DNA from: Lithospermum erythrorhizon
Lineage: Eukaryota > Streptophyta > Magnoliopsida > Boraginales > Boraginaceae
Assembly (NCBI GenBank): GCA_019722365.1
Contig: JADFUC010002282.1
Location: 186,001-250,000, forward strand
Direction: 5' to 3'
DNA: 64,000 bases
Part shown: positions 34,478 to 46,345 of the stretch, one piece after another
Numbering within the stretch: the first letter of the stretch is position 1
How the letters are laid out: the number at the start of each line of letters is the position of its first letter
Translations under genes and position numbers: made by a program
Notes under the pieces: generated by a model
The model's database searches: none
Seen by the model: only the letters and a program-made list of their open reading frames with translations
What the model was told of the DNA's origin: nothing

Positions 34478-35357
34478 TGTAACAATTTATTTATCGGTTG
34501 GTTAAATGTGATTAATGAACTTAGTGTTCATCACTTTAGTAATTGTATATTACTAAATACGGGTTCTCATGATAATTTAAGGTTATCGTATCGCTAGATC
34601 TTAATTTATTAATCGTTATAATAATAGTAATTCGGTCAATTATTATTATGATACAACTTTATTATCCTGAGCCTAGAAGGCCTGCCACATACAAAGGACG
34701 TTGAATTATATTTCATGTATGAAGAACTACATTTGTTAAATTGAGAGTTGATCAGAATCAAATCTAATATTTCACTGGGAATTTTGCTGATAATGTAAAA
34801 TATAAATTGATGAACCCGAATTAATTAATTAGTCAATTGAATTAATTGAGCAGTTAGTTGAGCTTGTTAGTAACTTGCCAGTTACTATTAAGAACTCAGT
34901 GTTTGATTTTACTTAACGGTTTAATTAAATCAAACGAAGTCGAATCATTAAAACCGTCTAGGTTATGACTAAATGATGGACCACTATATAAGTGATCCTT
35001 ATCATTTAGGTTTTTTTTTCATGATGAAAAAAAACTTAGCCTCCTCCTCTTCCTCTCTAATGGCCGAAATATTCAAGAGAAGAATTGAAATTCTTCTCTT
35101 GATTTTTCATCCAATTCAATCCATGTTCTAGCAGACGCAAATGTAGGATTCAACCTCTCCTGGTGTGGACCAACTAGAGGCACTACATTTGAAGTGCTCA
35201 ACGATGGAATTCAAAGGAGGCTTCGTGAAAGATTTGAGATAGACTTCTGGCATCTCTCAGTACTCTCGTATTCATATAAGTCATTATATGAATTTTAGAT
35301 TAATTTATACTGTTTTGAGGATCCGATAAAGTGAATTTGGTATTTATCACAAATGAA
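34478..35357 (+). repeat. Left LTR of nested element
   Basis: Starts TGTAACAATTTATTTATCGG and ends near TTTATCACAAATGAA. Collinear with 40431-41308, sharing GGGTTCTCATGATAATTTA, TTAATCGTTATAATAATAGT, GGAGGCTTCGTGAAAGATTT and others, with many small indels. Confidence 0.8.
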
Positions 35358-38300
35358 TATATTCAAATTGAAAATTTATATTAATTGATAATTAATTGCA
35401 TAATAGGTAATTAATTAGTCAATTATGAACACATTTATTTTCATTTCATTTAATATATATGACATTAAGTGTATTATTTGTTTTAATATTTTTGGGTTAT
35501 ATATATTGTTATGTGGAATGTAAAAGGAGTGTATTTAGATATGACCCAGCCCCCATTTATTTATTTACCGTCTGCATCGAAATGTTGTAAATGACCCGAT
35601 GAAATGTGATTTCTTTATTCTTGTATCTATTTACCCACAAGCCTCAAGGTGGCCGTCTTAAGTCAGTTGGGAGTAGTAGTATGTAATCGCCGGGTATCAA
35701 GATAGCATTTCCACAAAGACGGCACTTGGAGAACTTGAGGTTTCAAGGAGCTGAAGAATACAAGACTTGCACTTCTAAAGTGCTGTAATAGGACTTATGT
35801 TAGCATTTCACTTGTTAAGTGATGTAATAGGTCCTAGGGGTCATATCTATATCTCCTAAATGTGTGTTATTTATTTATTTTTCATACATGGTTAAATATG
35901 TGCTATCTATACATGGTTAAATAAAGTTAAATAACATTAATCTCACCAATTAAAATTTAAGCAATGTAACAAGCCAATTTTAAAGTTGTGAAATCGGTTG
36001 CATCATCCGGGGCACACCGCGACGGCAGCATAGCTTTGCACTTTGATATGACAATGGATCATGTTGAAGTGGGATTTCACTAACGTTGTGGGCTTCAAAT
36101 GATCACTTGGCAACTATTGGTTTAATTGGTATGCTTAACCGGGTTTATCGGAGATACAAAGTCGCAGCATCCTCGTGTATGGTACGCCAGTTGACACAAG
36201 ACCCTATGTAGTTCTCAGAATTGGTTGGTAACCTACTATTGTGCCGGATTCAAAATGTATGCAGTGTTGCCGTTTGAATCTGGGCATAATAGACTTTGGT
36301 ACCTTGCATATTTTACATAATTAGTTGATAACCTACTATTATACTTGATTCAAAATGTATGCAGTGTTGCCGTTTGAATCCGAGTATAGTAGATCTTGAT
36401 ACCTTGTACATTTTGTGAGATTTGAAATACGGGTATTATGGCTTTACAATTCATTTTGTAAATATGTATGGATTTGTTTTGAATCACATTTTATTTTAAG
36501 TTGCATATTTCCTCAAGAGGTTTAAGATATTTAGTTTACCACTTTATTCACCATTTATTGGGCAAACTAAATGACATTTATAATGTAAAATAAAATAAGT
36601 TAAGGAGAACTGAATGACTTGTTGAAACAAAGTGTTACAATGCGATCTTCCTTCAACTATTGTAATCGGGTTGTAAGGATAATAGAGGAGAAACTTTAAA
36701 AACTAAGGCAAACATTTAAGACTTGATTCAATCATGTTGATATTTGCATGAACTTGGTTCAGAACAGTCATGGAGTTATGATGTAAGATAATTAATTTTT
36801 GACTCAATCAAAGGTGATGATGCTATGAAGACCAATATGTCATATTGTCTCTTAGCCACCAAACAAGCCTTAAATAATAAATAGTTTAATCTCTTTTATA
36901 ACTCAATTGAGAAAAACTATTGAATGATCTTGAATGTTGTGTATCTACATCTCAAGACATGTGATTGGTATTTAGTTTCTTTAACATGATGAACATGGTT
37001 CATGAATTGTGATGAAACAAAAGCTTATGGTATGTAACCAAATAAGCAAAGTTATCTATTCGGTTCTCACATCACTTGTACAGTTGAGTGGACATGGAAC
37101 TAAGGTTAGCACATCTAATTTCATTATTTCGAACTTTTAAAGCATGTAAAAGAAGGATTTGGCAACATCTAGGAATTGAAAGTGAGATTTGTTTAAACCT
37201 CATATCTCGATAATTTTGTTGTCAAAGTCAGAATAAATCTTGGTTAGGAAAAACTAGTGTCGAACACTAGTTTTGATTCACATGATTTAATCATGGATAT
37301 GAGCCGAGTATGCCAATAGCTGTAAGACAGATACAAAGAAAATTATCGAGCTCTGTGTAAGGATAGACGACTACATTATAAGAGCAATACGCTTTTAAAT
37401 CCTCCATAAAGGTGGTTGAGATTCTAAACTATTTTCTTTTGCACTTGTAAGAGTAGTAGAAATGAATGTCATGTTTGACATACACGCTTCCATATCAGTG
37501 ATTCCGACATAAAACATTACTCTACTCTTTCTTCTTAAAAGGACACCTTGAACAATAAACGATTGAATAATAGTTATGAATAATGAGCTCTAACAAGACT
37601 TGAGTATAATCTTGAAAGATGAACTAACCTTAATCTTACTAGACTTAGTGGGAGGTTCATTAATCTAAATTATGTTTGTATGTTAACATACGAAAGTTAA
37701 TTAAAGAATTGAGTCATTCAATGATACATTAGAATTGATATGAATACTATCAATTTTTGAGTCGAAGTATCATCGATATATAATATATCATCCCAAGAAT
37801 GAGACATCATTCTAATCTTAAACGCATTTGTTAAGATATCGTGTAATTAAGGATTTGTGTTTAACAGTTAAAACACAAATGGATTTATATCTATCAATTT
37901 TATATACCAAGATATCAATTTCATTCTAACCTTGATGTGTCATTAGCTGAGTAATATAAGTAAGGATTGTGTTTAACGGACAAACACAAAGAATGAAATA
38001 CTTCACATATTAAAGTTGCTACACCTACCTTTAAACTAATTTATTCATATTTAATCAGAGACAACTCAAGAGTTGTGTTTAATAAACAAACTTTGGAACG
38101 CCTTCGTATAGGATAAGCTAGTATTATGTCACTGTAGTAGACATAATTCTAACTTAAATCCAAAGTTAATATTAAGTCATTTTGGACATAAACTGTATGG
38201 GAGCTTTTGTATTTATTTCCATCCACTATAGTGCTGCAATTTATTGTACGTATAGAGTCTTCATTATGAAGTACAAATAGTGGAAATAAATATGTGGCTT

Positions 38301-38989
38301 GAATGCATTCAAGTGGCTCCGTAGGAGATACCAATCTAGTATTAGAACCCTTCGGTTATATCAAGAAGTGCACACTCTTGATGCATTTAAATCAAATGCA
38401 AAGGATACAAATGACAACATGAATAAATACCCAATAAATTACTTCGAGTCATTGAAATAAGATGTGAATATTATTGATTGAGTATAAAGCTCTATTTTAT
38501 CTTTTGATGGTGATTCATTAGAAGTAACAACCATTCTATTTTTACCTTCCGATGGTGAATCATCGGCAATAATGAGTTTTCATTCAATGAGCAATCAAAT
38601 ATGAACGAAGCCGTTTAATCATACATTTGGTCAGAACCAGATTAAACATATTCATTGGTTGACTATGCTCATGTTTATTTCAAACTTTCTATTGCGACTC
38701 CACAAGTTGTAAATATGTGGGTCTGGAAGCAAGGATCCAAAGAATGCCCAAGCAATGATTAGCTTACGATAGATACTTTGACAGTTATTGGAACTCCACA
38801 TCTCAAGCGAGAATATAAAAGAAAGTTTCTATACTACTAGAATCTAAAGTTGCAAACTTAAGATTGAGTATAATGGAGTTAAATTTCTCACTTTGATACT
38901 TGATGAAAATCAATAAGAATCAAGAGTGATGAAGAACCCGATGGAAAATACTATGATATATGAGTATAAATACAAATCCATAATTCCAG
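35358..38989. other. Non-coding interior of nested element
   Basis: No frame longer than about 60 codons and no retroviral motif. Moderately AT-rich, with the tandem hairpin at 36.2-36.4 kb as the only local structure I could see. Confidence 0.5.
36226..36425 (+). repeat. Tandem duplicate of a hairpin unit, 2 x about 98 bp
   Basis: Two adjacent copies, each with GGTAACCTACTATTGTGCCG or its variant, GATTCAAAATGTATGCAGTG, TTGCCGTTTGAATC and ATAATAGACTTTGGTACCTT. Within each copy the flanks of the TGTATGCAGTGTTGCCG loop are inverted (CTACTAT..GATTCAAA and TTTGAATC..ATAGTAG), so each unit can fold into a stem-loop. It lies in the non-coding interior of the nested element. Confidence 0.75.
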
Positions 38990-39945
38990 AATCTTAAAGT
39001 GCTTACTACATTATTAAACAAAAACATATAATTACAATATATGAATAAACAGAGTACTTACATTGCAAATGTGAGTAGTACCACGCTTTAAATTCACAAC
39101 GTGAATTTGGCTTCCTTCGCCTCCTTGTCGTAATACTAATCAGACATATCTCTAGTCGGGTCCACACCTCGTGAGGGGGTTGAATCAAGAACTAATCTAT
39201 GCTAGTAAACAAGGATGAACAAAAAACTAGAAAAACCCCAAAATTCTTGGGAGAATTTCATGTGGGGCGCTACTTTAGGGTTTTGGTGGATAAAATTTTC
39301 AAAAAACTTATGATGAAAAACCCTAAAGTTTCTTTTATATAGTTCAGTTAAAACAAGCCCGATAAGCAACCCGTTAAGTATTAGCTTGACTCGTTAACTC
39401 TATTAGTTCGTTAAGACACTAATGAGTTGCTAATGAGTTGAACTATTTAATTAAGCTAATTAAATAGTAATGAGTCAATATCAATAATCTTTCAAGTTAT
39501 CGATAAATACTAAAATCACTCGAACCAATTAAATAACTATTTAATTGATTCTATTTGTTCAATCGATATTCTACACAAAATGTAGAACCCTTGTAATTGA
39601 GAAATACATTTCTCAATTATATAGTTCTCTTTAATTTCATACATGAAATATAACTCAACGTCACTGTATGTGCGTGGACCTTCTTAGGCTCGAGGTTAGT
39701 AAGTTGTATAATAATAATAATTGAACAATTACTATTATTATAACGATTAATGAGTAAGATCTAGCAATCGCCATAACCCCTTAAATTATCATGAGAACCC
39801 ATACTTGCAATATATAATTACTTTAGTTGAACACTCAAGTTCTCGATAATCACATTTAACCCATCCCGTAAATGAATTGATACACAATCGTCAGTGAACG
39901 GGCACAAATAAATGGAATCAATTTATTGATTTCCAATAACCTTGA
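38990..39945 (-). repeat. Inverted, diverged LTR related to the nested element
   Basis: The minus strand of this stretch follows the order of the LTRs at 34478 and 40431: ATTCATTTACGGGATGGGTT, GGGTTCTCATGATAATTTAA, TTAATCGTTATAATAATAGT, TATATTTCATGTATGAAATT, and a later GGTGTGGACCCGACTAGAGA. It is more diverged, is longer at its 5' side (to TTGGAAATCAATAAATTGAT) and points the opposite way. Likely a solo LTR of a related element inserted in the interior. Confidence 0.6.
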
Positions 39946-40430
39946 GTTCTTTAAAGGTTAGCGGGAGGGTAACCGCATAAATGAAGTTTTATACACTAAA
40001 TGTCAAGAATCTTCCTACAACCTGAAAAAAGGTATGTGAGCTGATAGGGGATTCTTGTACATTTGTGAGCCCACTACATATATGTGACACATGCTTATAA
40101 TCGTCACATTATATATGGGGAGCTTGCAGTATGGCATTTGCTTGTTAAGTTTAAAATGTCATGAAGCTCTAGGTGATTGAAATCTATAATAGATTATTCT
40201 ATAAATATAGATTCTCTTAGCTGACAAGACAACTCTTCATTAGAGGTCTAATCCTACTGGGTAAAGTGCCCCCACATTAATGAGAGGGTCAAGTCTATTA
40301 CATAGTATGATCACCTAACGTCAGACAAAAGTCATATGTTGTACACCACACCATGACGTAGAACGCATTCCGTTATAGGAATCAGAAGTTTTACTAAAGG
40401 TATTCACGCCGGATTCGAATACGCTAATCG

Positions 40431-41308
40431 TGGTAACAATTCATTTACCGGGTCGGGTTAAATGTGATTACCTGAACTTAGTGTTCACTTTAAAATTGTA
40501 TATTACTAGTGTGGGTTCTCATGATAATTTATGTTGCCATTTATCGCTAGGATCTTACCATTAATCGTTATAATAATAGTAATTGGTCAATTATTATTAT
40601 GACAACTTACTATTATCCGAGCCTAGTCACACACATACAAAGGATTTTGAATTATATTTCATGTATGAAATTAAACTACATTTGTTAAATTGAGAGTTGA
40701 TTGTAATCAACAAATATTCTCAATTGGGAATTTTATATTGATAATGTAAAATATAAATTGGATGAACCCGAATTAATTAATTAGTCAATTGAATTAATTC
40801 GATAGTTAGTTGAGCTTGTTAGTAACTTGTTAGTTACTATTAACAACTTGTTAGTGTTTGATTTTACTTAACGGTTTAATTAAATCAAACGAGTCGACTC
40901 ATTAACCGTTCGGTTGGGCTTTAGACTAAATGATGGACCACTATATGTTAGGATCTTACTTCATTTAGGTTTATTTTTTATGATGAAAAAACTTAGCCTC
41001 CTCCTTCTCTCACATGGTCGAAAACACCAAGGAAAGAATTGAAATTATTCTTGGTTTTTCTATCCACCAATCCATGTTCTGTGCGTACGCAAATGTAGGA
41101 TTCAATCTCTCCTGGTGTGGACCAACTAGAGGCACTGAATTTGTAGTGCTCAACGATGGAATTCAAAGGAGGCTTCGTGAAAGATTTGTAAATAGACTTC
41201 CGCTGCATCTCAGTACTCGTATTCATATAAGTCATTATATGAATTTAGATTAATTTATATCATTTCAGGGGATCCGATGTATGAATTTGGTGTTTTATCA
41301 CAAATGAA
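40431..41308 (+). repeat. Right LTR of nested element
   Basis: Starts TGGTAACAATTCATTTACCG, ends TTTTATCACAAATGAA. Short ORFs on both strands at 40993-41253 are merely LTR sequence read through, since the same stretch occurs in the left copy. Confidence 0.8.
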
Positions 41309-42040
41309 ATTCATACTAGTTCTAATGTGTGTTTCAAGACATCTCCCCTCGGTGGAGCGGAATGCTTCACCGTCCTACGTGTCCTTGACAATGTGATCAA
41401 CATCCACACCCAAGCCTTCAGCCGCTGAGTCACCGTATCAACATGTGACACATCTACACCATCCCTTTCAGGAACATCCTTACCAACAACATCAGCAGAT
41501 TTTTCTTTACATAACAACAGCTCAACAGCCTTACCCGAGGTATCTTTACCGCATTTGGATTCACACGGGAGTCGACACATCCGGGCAGCCTTTCCGACAT
41601 CTTAGCAATCAAGAGCCAATGACTCTTTCTTCAACAACAATTGGAGCAACCTCTTCTAATAATGTATTTCTTAACATTAATTTCATCCCTGGGACTCTCC
41701 CTACCAACATCATCATCTTCCATAGTTATCCCACTCGGCCTGTGGTCATGGAGTTCTCGAACATCTGTGTAATCAACACACGGCAAACACCTATGAATTA
41801 AGAGTACTCCTCCTAGGTACCCCTGAGAAGTATCAATAGGGGGTATACTGATCGGAGTTGACAAAAAAAACCCTCCATACCTGGCCGAATGTGGGTTTAC
41901 ACTCGCCTCTTTCGCCTTCGGGCTTCTAGATTCACAATTGGCGCCCAACCTATGCACGTGTCATCACTGACCAAACCATTCTTCTGCCTTTTAGTCGCTT
42001 CCGACACGTGTTAAGCTCTATTCGAAGTTTTCACCATCGC
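41309..42040 (-). pseudogene. Extra ORF downstream of pol, N-terminal part
   Basis: Begins near MVKTSNRA at about 42034 on the minus strand and reads in broken frames through a low-complexity, acidic and charged region. Part of it is KDVPERDGVDVSHVDTVTQR, and in a shifted frame EGLGVDVDHIVKDT. The latter resembles VKDTVAEGMDVDILSVVDS beyond the inserted element, which suggests repeated motifs within one original ORF. The start motif (M-V-K-T-S) is like that of the plant retrotransposon-associated ORFs that carry the 'putative plant transposon protein' domain. Confidence 0.5.
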
Positions 42041-42407
42041 TGCTTAAGTTTTTTATGAGATTTTGGGGCGCGGACTGTTGGGAATTTTGTGAGTAAAAAG
42101 AGAAGATATTTGTGTTCGAGATGGTGAGAATCATGAGGGTATGTGTGGATTTTGAAGAGGATAATGGCGGTTTTATTTTGACAAAATTGATTTTATGGTG
42201 TACTGGGCACCTAATAAGGAACGTGGGTGGTTATGACAAGGACTTCTCCTTCAAGATTTCCACCAAAAAATTCATCAAAATTAGAACCTTCTACATATGC
42301 CAATAGTTATAACACTCAGACAAGATTCTCGAGAACATCTGCTTCTCCATCCTCCAAATAGCCCGTATCAACTCTCTATACCCCTATAATCCTTCTTTGG
42401 TTGCTAT

Positions 42408-42650
42408 TTGTCAATAACACATAATCCAAGAGAGGATCTCAAGGATTCGAACTTAGTCAGATCCAAACCTTAGTAAAAATTTGTGCGAAGTTGCCCTGCT
42501 TGTACTCACATGTTCCAAGAAAAATTACTTTGCCTTTCAACAAGTTCCCCATGAAATGGTGCCTAATTTCATATGCTTGGTTTGGCTATGCCGCATTGTG
42601 TTCTGAAATATAATGGCATTCAAGTTGTCACAATAGAGAATCATAACACC
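42408..42650 (-). pseudogene. Copia RNase H C-terminal remnant
   Basis: On the minus strand: ILYCDNLNAI, then MRHSQTKHMKLGTISWGTC, FFLEHVSTS, and after frameshifts LTKFESLRSSLGLCVID. This matches the copia RNase H end (CDN-x-S/A-I ... H-S-R-T-K-H-I ... L-E-x-V ... D-I-F-T-K). Only about 370 bp separate it from gag, so protease, integrase and reverse transcriptase have been deleted. Confidence 0.75.
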
Positions 42651-43019
42651 TTTCGACATTATATTCTTCGAAAGCATATTACAAGGAAATTGAGTTTTCG
42701 GCTTCACAACCAGACACGAGGTTATTCCTCAAAAGAAACATCCTCCCGTATGTGTTTTTCTATCTTCTCGTGATTTCCAGCCCACTACATCACAAACCCT
42801 ACAAAGAGTGTCGTTAAGATCAAATAAATACAAAGAGACCATAATCCACAATACCACAAAACCCTACACAGCGTTGCTCCATCCGCCTGTTGTTTCCGAT
42901 CGGTAACGTATGGACCCATTAATCGATATTAAACGGTTACTTGTTAAATCGCTTGAGCCGCTTTTGTTAAAGTTCTTAGCAAGCACGTTTACGGTCTCCC
43001 CAATTCTTCATCATCTACA

Positions 43020-43780
43020 TCTACGTATCTAAGCTTTTAGTGAAATCCTTTTTCTTACTAGGTTCGCCTTCATTAAGAGATATCTCGAATGTAGGCAAAT
43101 TGTCAATCAGCCCATCCAGCTCATGGTAGTCAAATCCTCGGAAGCTTCAATAGCCGTTACCTTTATGAGCAAACTTTGGGAAACGTTTAGCACTTTCTTC
43201 ACCAGCTTCATTGCTCATTGGTTCCCTAAACGAAAAAGGACTCGTTAGCCATATCTTTCAAATAAGTGTTGTTGTAAAATGGTTATACATTCGCCTTTCT
43301 TCCATTCTTAGAACGCCGAATCTCGTTTGTTAACCTGTTGAGTCTCCACATTCGCATTCCTTCAAGATTCCCCCATATGAAATTTGTAAAGTATCTCAAA
43401 TAGTCTTTGCCACAAAGACATGTGTTGATCACCAAACACATCCATCTACAAGATTAAACTAGCATTCATGGCCTCGGGCTATTTGCTAAGGCAAGTCTCG
43501 CTCTCCGCTACTCAATCATCCTCCGGGCTTCACAGCTACTACACTTTCGCTGGGTGTAAGTTGACGTTGTCCACCTAAAGACGTATAACTTCCATGTCTT
43601 CGCAAGGTCCATAGACTTTAGAACAGCACACCAGCCTTCCTCAAGGTATTGTGAGCTTTATTCCATCAAGAATGTGTCGAAAGTGGTGAACCGTAGAACC
43701 TCCTTCCCTAAAACCTTTCATTTGTAAAATATTACACCGATCTCACTCTTGTATCTTGTGAGTGCCTCGCTCATACCAAT
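43020..43780 (-). pseudogene. Copia gag remnant
   Basis: Minus-strand frames give VKKVLNVSQSLLIKVTAIEA, a continuation S-E-D-L-T-T-M, then LIDNLPTFEISLNEGEPSKK. This is the end of a copia gag (UBN2-type) domain with the conserved 'K-V-L-R-S-L-P...V-T-A-I-E...L-x-G-x-L-x-T-Y-E' pattern. Upstream pieces towards 43780 are too decayed to read continuously. Frameshifts and stops abolish function. Confidence 0.7.
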
Positions 43781-43787
43781 TGAAAAA

Positions 43788-44623
43788 TGTGATAGTCTAC
43801 TTTGAACTACTAGTCGTCAAGACACCAGCTACTCAAACACTATGGACCGACTCGACACAAGAGTAATAAAATAAAGATTGTGCTGAAGTAAAAACACGAC
43901 AACTTGTACCCAGCCTCGGTGCCAACGTAGCACCTAGGTCTGGGGGCGCCTTGTCCAAAGGAAGGATTCTACTATGATATTTAGAATTACAAATCAGGAC
44001 TTATACGAATGCTCCCATTCTTCTTCTTCGCCTTTATTCTACTTCTATCTCTATGTATGAGTCTAGGCTCCCCCTAACTTCAATACACCTATTCTCCATT
44101 ACACACTATTATTCCTAATATGTGTCAACTACGTGTTTATCACTAAACAGTAGGACTGTTGTAACAAGATATTAACAACAGTTGTATAATCTAAAAGAGT
44201 TTATAGAACACTTCGTACATTCAGCCTAAAATAAAATAAACTCTCAAAGCTCTTTAGTTCTCACAAATACAATGCAAAAATTCTCTATTGTTTAGGTGAA
44301 GAACTAGGTCCTCAGATTGCGAGGCCTTATATAGTGTAGGCGCAAACAAGTTTATGGAATGGCTTCCATAAACAAAAACATCCATCTTCTAAAATATTCA
44401 ATCTTTATCTCTAAATTCTTCGTTTCATTATAGACGGTGAATCTTCCTACTTGATGCCCAAGTAAATCCTTTTCCATCAATCAAATCATATCTCACAAGA
44501 TTTTCTTCATAAAAGGAAACAATATCTTCTTCGAAATATCTACTGCCTCGAAATTGTTACCAACTCGTTAAAAATAATTGATCTGACATCGCGAAATACT
44601 TGGCCAAATTTCATGCACTAACA
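43788..44623 (-). repeat. 5' LTR of outer copia element
   Basis: 836 bp, intact TG...CA ends on the minus strand, colinear with 31597-32428. A TATATAAGGCC box occurs on the minus strand near 44330. It is followed inward by a methionine-type primer-binding stretch at 43770-43787. Confidence 0.88.
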
Positions 44624-44796
44624 AGTTGATAATGACCAACTTCTAGTAGAAAGTATCTAATATATATTTTTTTCAAATTTTAGCGACAAGTATGTCAATT
44701 GCCATTTTTTTCTCCTAAAACAAAAAGAAGTTTCATTCATAAGGACAATTTTTTCATTTAAGACCGTATCATGAAGAGAAAGTATTTTTCATGATG
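44624..44796. other. Spacer between copia element and TIR element
   Basis: AT-rich, nothing recognised. Ends with GATG, repeated just after the TIR element. Confidence 0.5.
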
Positions 44797-45540
44797 GTAT
44801 GTTTGGATTGAGGTGAATCAAGGAAAGGATAATGTTTTAAAATTTATCTAGGGAAGGAGAACCTAGATGAATCAAGGTAAATGTATTAAAATGTCGTTTG
44901 GATAACATTAACCTTGACTAGGTAAATCATTATAACTAAAAATAAATACTATTATTTTTAAAGATAATGATTATACTTTAACCCGACATGTTTTCCCCTG
45001 CTTTTATTATTATTTCACACATGAAAAGTAACCATTTACTCCTTTGTAGCAAACTCAACAACAATGAACCATTTCAAACTCATCAAATATGCAATTAAAC
45101 AAAAACTTGCATCATAGAATGTTAACCGGAACAAATTTAAAAGGTAAAGACAAACAATAGCATCAACAAAATGTATGTAAGTAATCAAATGACATAACTT
45201 GCCCAAGCATTAGGGAAAGTTTACCATCAATACCACATTCATTGTGCGTATAAGCCTGTGCTTAATCCTCGACTGACTTCACTTTTTATGTATTCAACCG
45301 CTTGAAATCAATAACAAGTATAATGGATCATTTAAAATCAGCCAATAACAAGAATAACAATAAATTTCAAATGAAGTACTTCTAAAAGTTTAATTCAATA
45401 ACACATAATAAAGTTCAATAAAATAAAATTAAACATCCTAAAAATTAAAAACTAATAAAGATAGATCGATAGTGGCAAGACTTCATACGAACTACTATCG
45501 TAAGTGAGACATCTCTATAACAATCTATGACTTCAAGGCT

Positions 45541-46046
45541 TCAATCATCTTCCAAGCAATTCAACACATCAATGTCTTTAATAAGTTGTCCTTTCTTCTG
45601 AGCAACATCCTTTCTTCGTACTCTAATTTCAACAGCAATAACAACATTTTCTCCTATTGCTCTATCATTTCCAAAGAGTTCTTCTAACTTTTCAAACAAT
45701 GGTACTGGTTTACCCTTCCAGTTTGCTGCTTTTGGATTAACTCCGTCCTTTGGTAACATATGTCATAGAATTTTTTCTTCACATACTTAATTCTAGCTCT
45801 GAACTTCTTCTTGCACCATGTGGTTTCAGAGAACTTTTTTTGAAGCTCCATCAAATTATAGACTGAGGATGTAAAAGATCCACTAGGACGGTTACCAATA
45901 CTTGTTTGGTACATTAGCGTATCAAGAATAAGTTCATCCATTTCCAGAGTGAAAGTAAATTTCTCTCCTTGAGCAACATTTTTAGGAGGCATAGCTACAC
46001 CACTAAAATATTTATAATGACGGATACAGTATTTATCACACGACAT
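45541..46046 (-). pseudogene. Myb/SANT-like domain gene, broken
   Basis: Two overlapping minus-strand frames. The first (45684-46046) reads FTLEMDELILDTLMYQTSIG, NRPSGSFTSSVYNLMELQKK, then ARIKYVKKKFYDICYQRTEL. The second (45541-45759) reads NPKAANWKGKPVPLFEKLEE and LFGNDRAIGENVVIAVEIR. This is the Myb/SANT-like DNA-binding domain found in L10-interacting MYB-like and transposon-linked plant proteins. The middle (the usual F-S-W-D-P and V-W-D-x-L-I section) is deleted and the frame shifts at the junction near 45750. The remaining frame ends in a stop at 45541. Confidence 0.78.
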
Positions 46047-46117
46047 GAATAATTAAGAACACAACTCAAAAACATAAATTTCAATGAGCCAAATAAACAA
46101 AACTCATCGATCGAAAC

Positions 46118-46138
46118 TGTGCATCACCAAAAACTGGA

Positions 46139-46178
<40 letters not shown>

Positions 46179-46345
46179 AACAATCAATCACCAATTATGA
46201 TTATTAATAACATGGGATATCCAAATCCCACCACCCAAACGAACAAGATCCACCACCCAAAAATTCTTGACGAAACCCACTACCCAAAAAAATATGCAAA
46301 TAATCAATCACCAATTATGATTATTAATAATCAAATTATGCTATA
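46118..46345. repeat. (TA)n microsatellite and 38-bp direct repeats
   Basis: A (TA)18-type run at about 46141-46176 is followed by TATGCAAACAATCAATCACC with AATTATGATTATTAATAA, repeated directly at about 46292-46330. About 80 bp of CCACCCAAA-rich sequence lies between. It is internal to the TIR element. An 87-codon ORF here is only repeat sequence. Confidence 0.75.

Larger units (their letters stand above)
34478..41308 (+). mobile_element. Nested LTR element, coding-poor (LARD-like)
   Basis: Bounded by direct repeats of 880 and 878 bp (34478-35357 and 40431-41308). The 5.07 kb interior has no retroviral domain that I can recognise, so it is a large derivative or a heavily decayed element. 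It interrupts the extra ORF of the outer copia element, so it inserted later. Strand is suggested only by a TATA-like ACCACTATATAAGTG in the left repeat near 34981. Neither primer site nor target duplication is clear: homology between the two repeats runs past the likely LTR ends, and the flanks (CACCG and ATTCA) do not match. Confidence 0.7.
31597..44623 (-). mobile_element. Ty1/copia retrotransposon with nested insertion
   Basis: Two direct repeats of 832 and 836 bp (31597-32428 and 43788-44623) bound the element. On the minus strand the LTR begins TGTTAGTGCATG and ends CTATCACA. It is followed by TTTTTCAATTGGTATGAGCG, which resembles the initiator-methionine primer site of copia elements. 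A polypurine stretch AATAGGGAG sits next to the other LTR at 32432-32442. Internal minus-strand order is gag, RNase H end of pol, then an extra ORF. Most of pol is missing, so the element is non-autonomous. A second LTR-bounded element (34478-41308) sits inside the extra ORF. Without that insertion the element would be about 6.2 kb. No clear target duplication: left flank AAAAG, right flank AGTTG. Confidence 0.85.

Noticed and set aside
33615..34597. Plus-strand ORFs of 165 and 97 codons
   Set aside because: They lie opposite the minus-strand extra ORF of the copia element, which has a recognisable domain and the expected orientation.
40993..41253. ORFs of 80 and 79 codons on both strands
   Set aside because: They are LTR sequence of the nested element. 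The same stretch occurs at 35.1-35.3 kb with frame-breaking changes.
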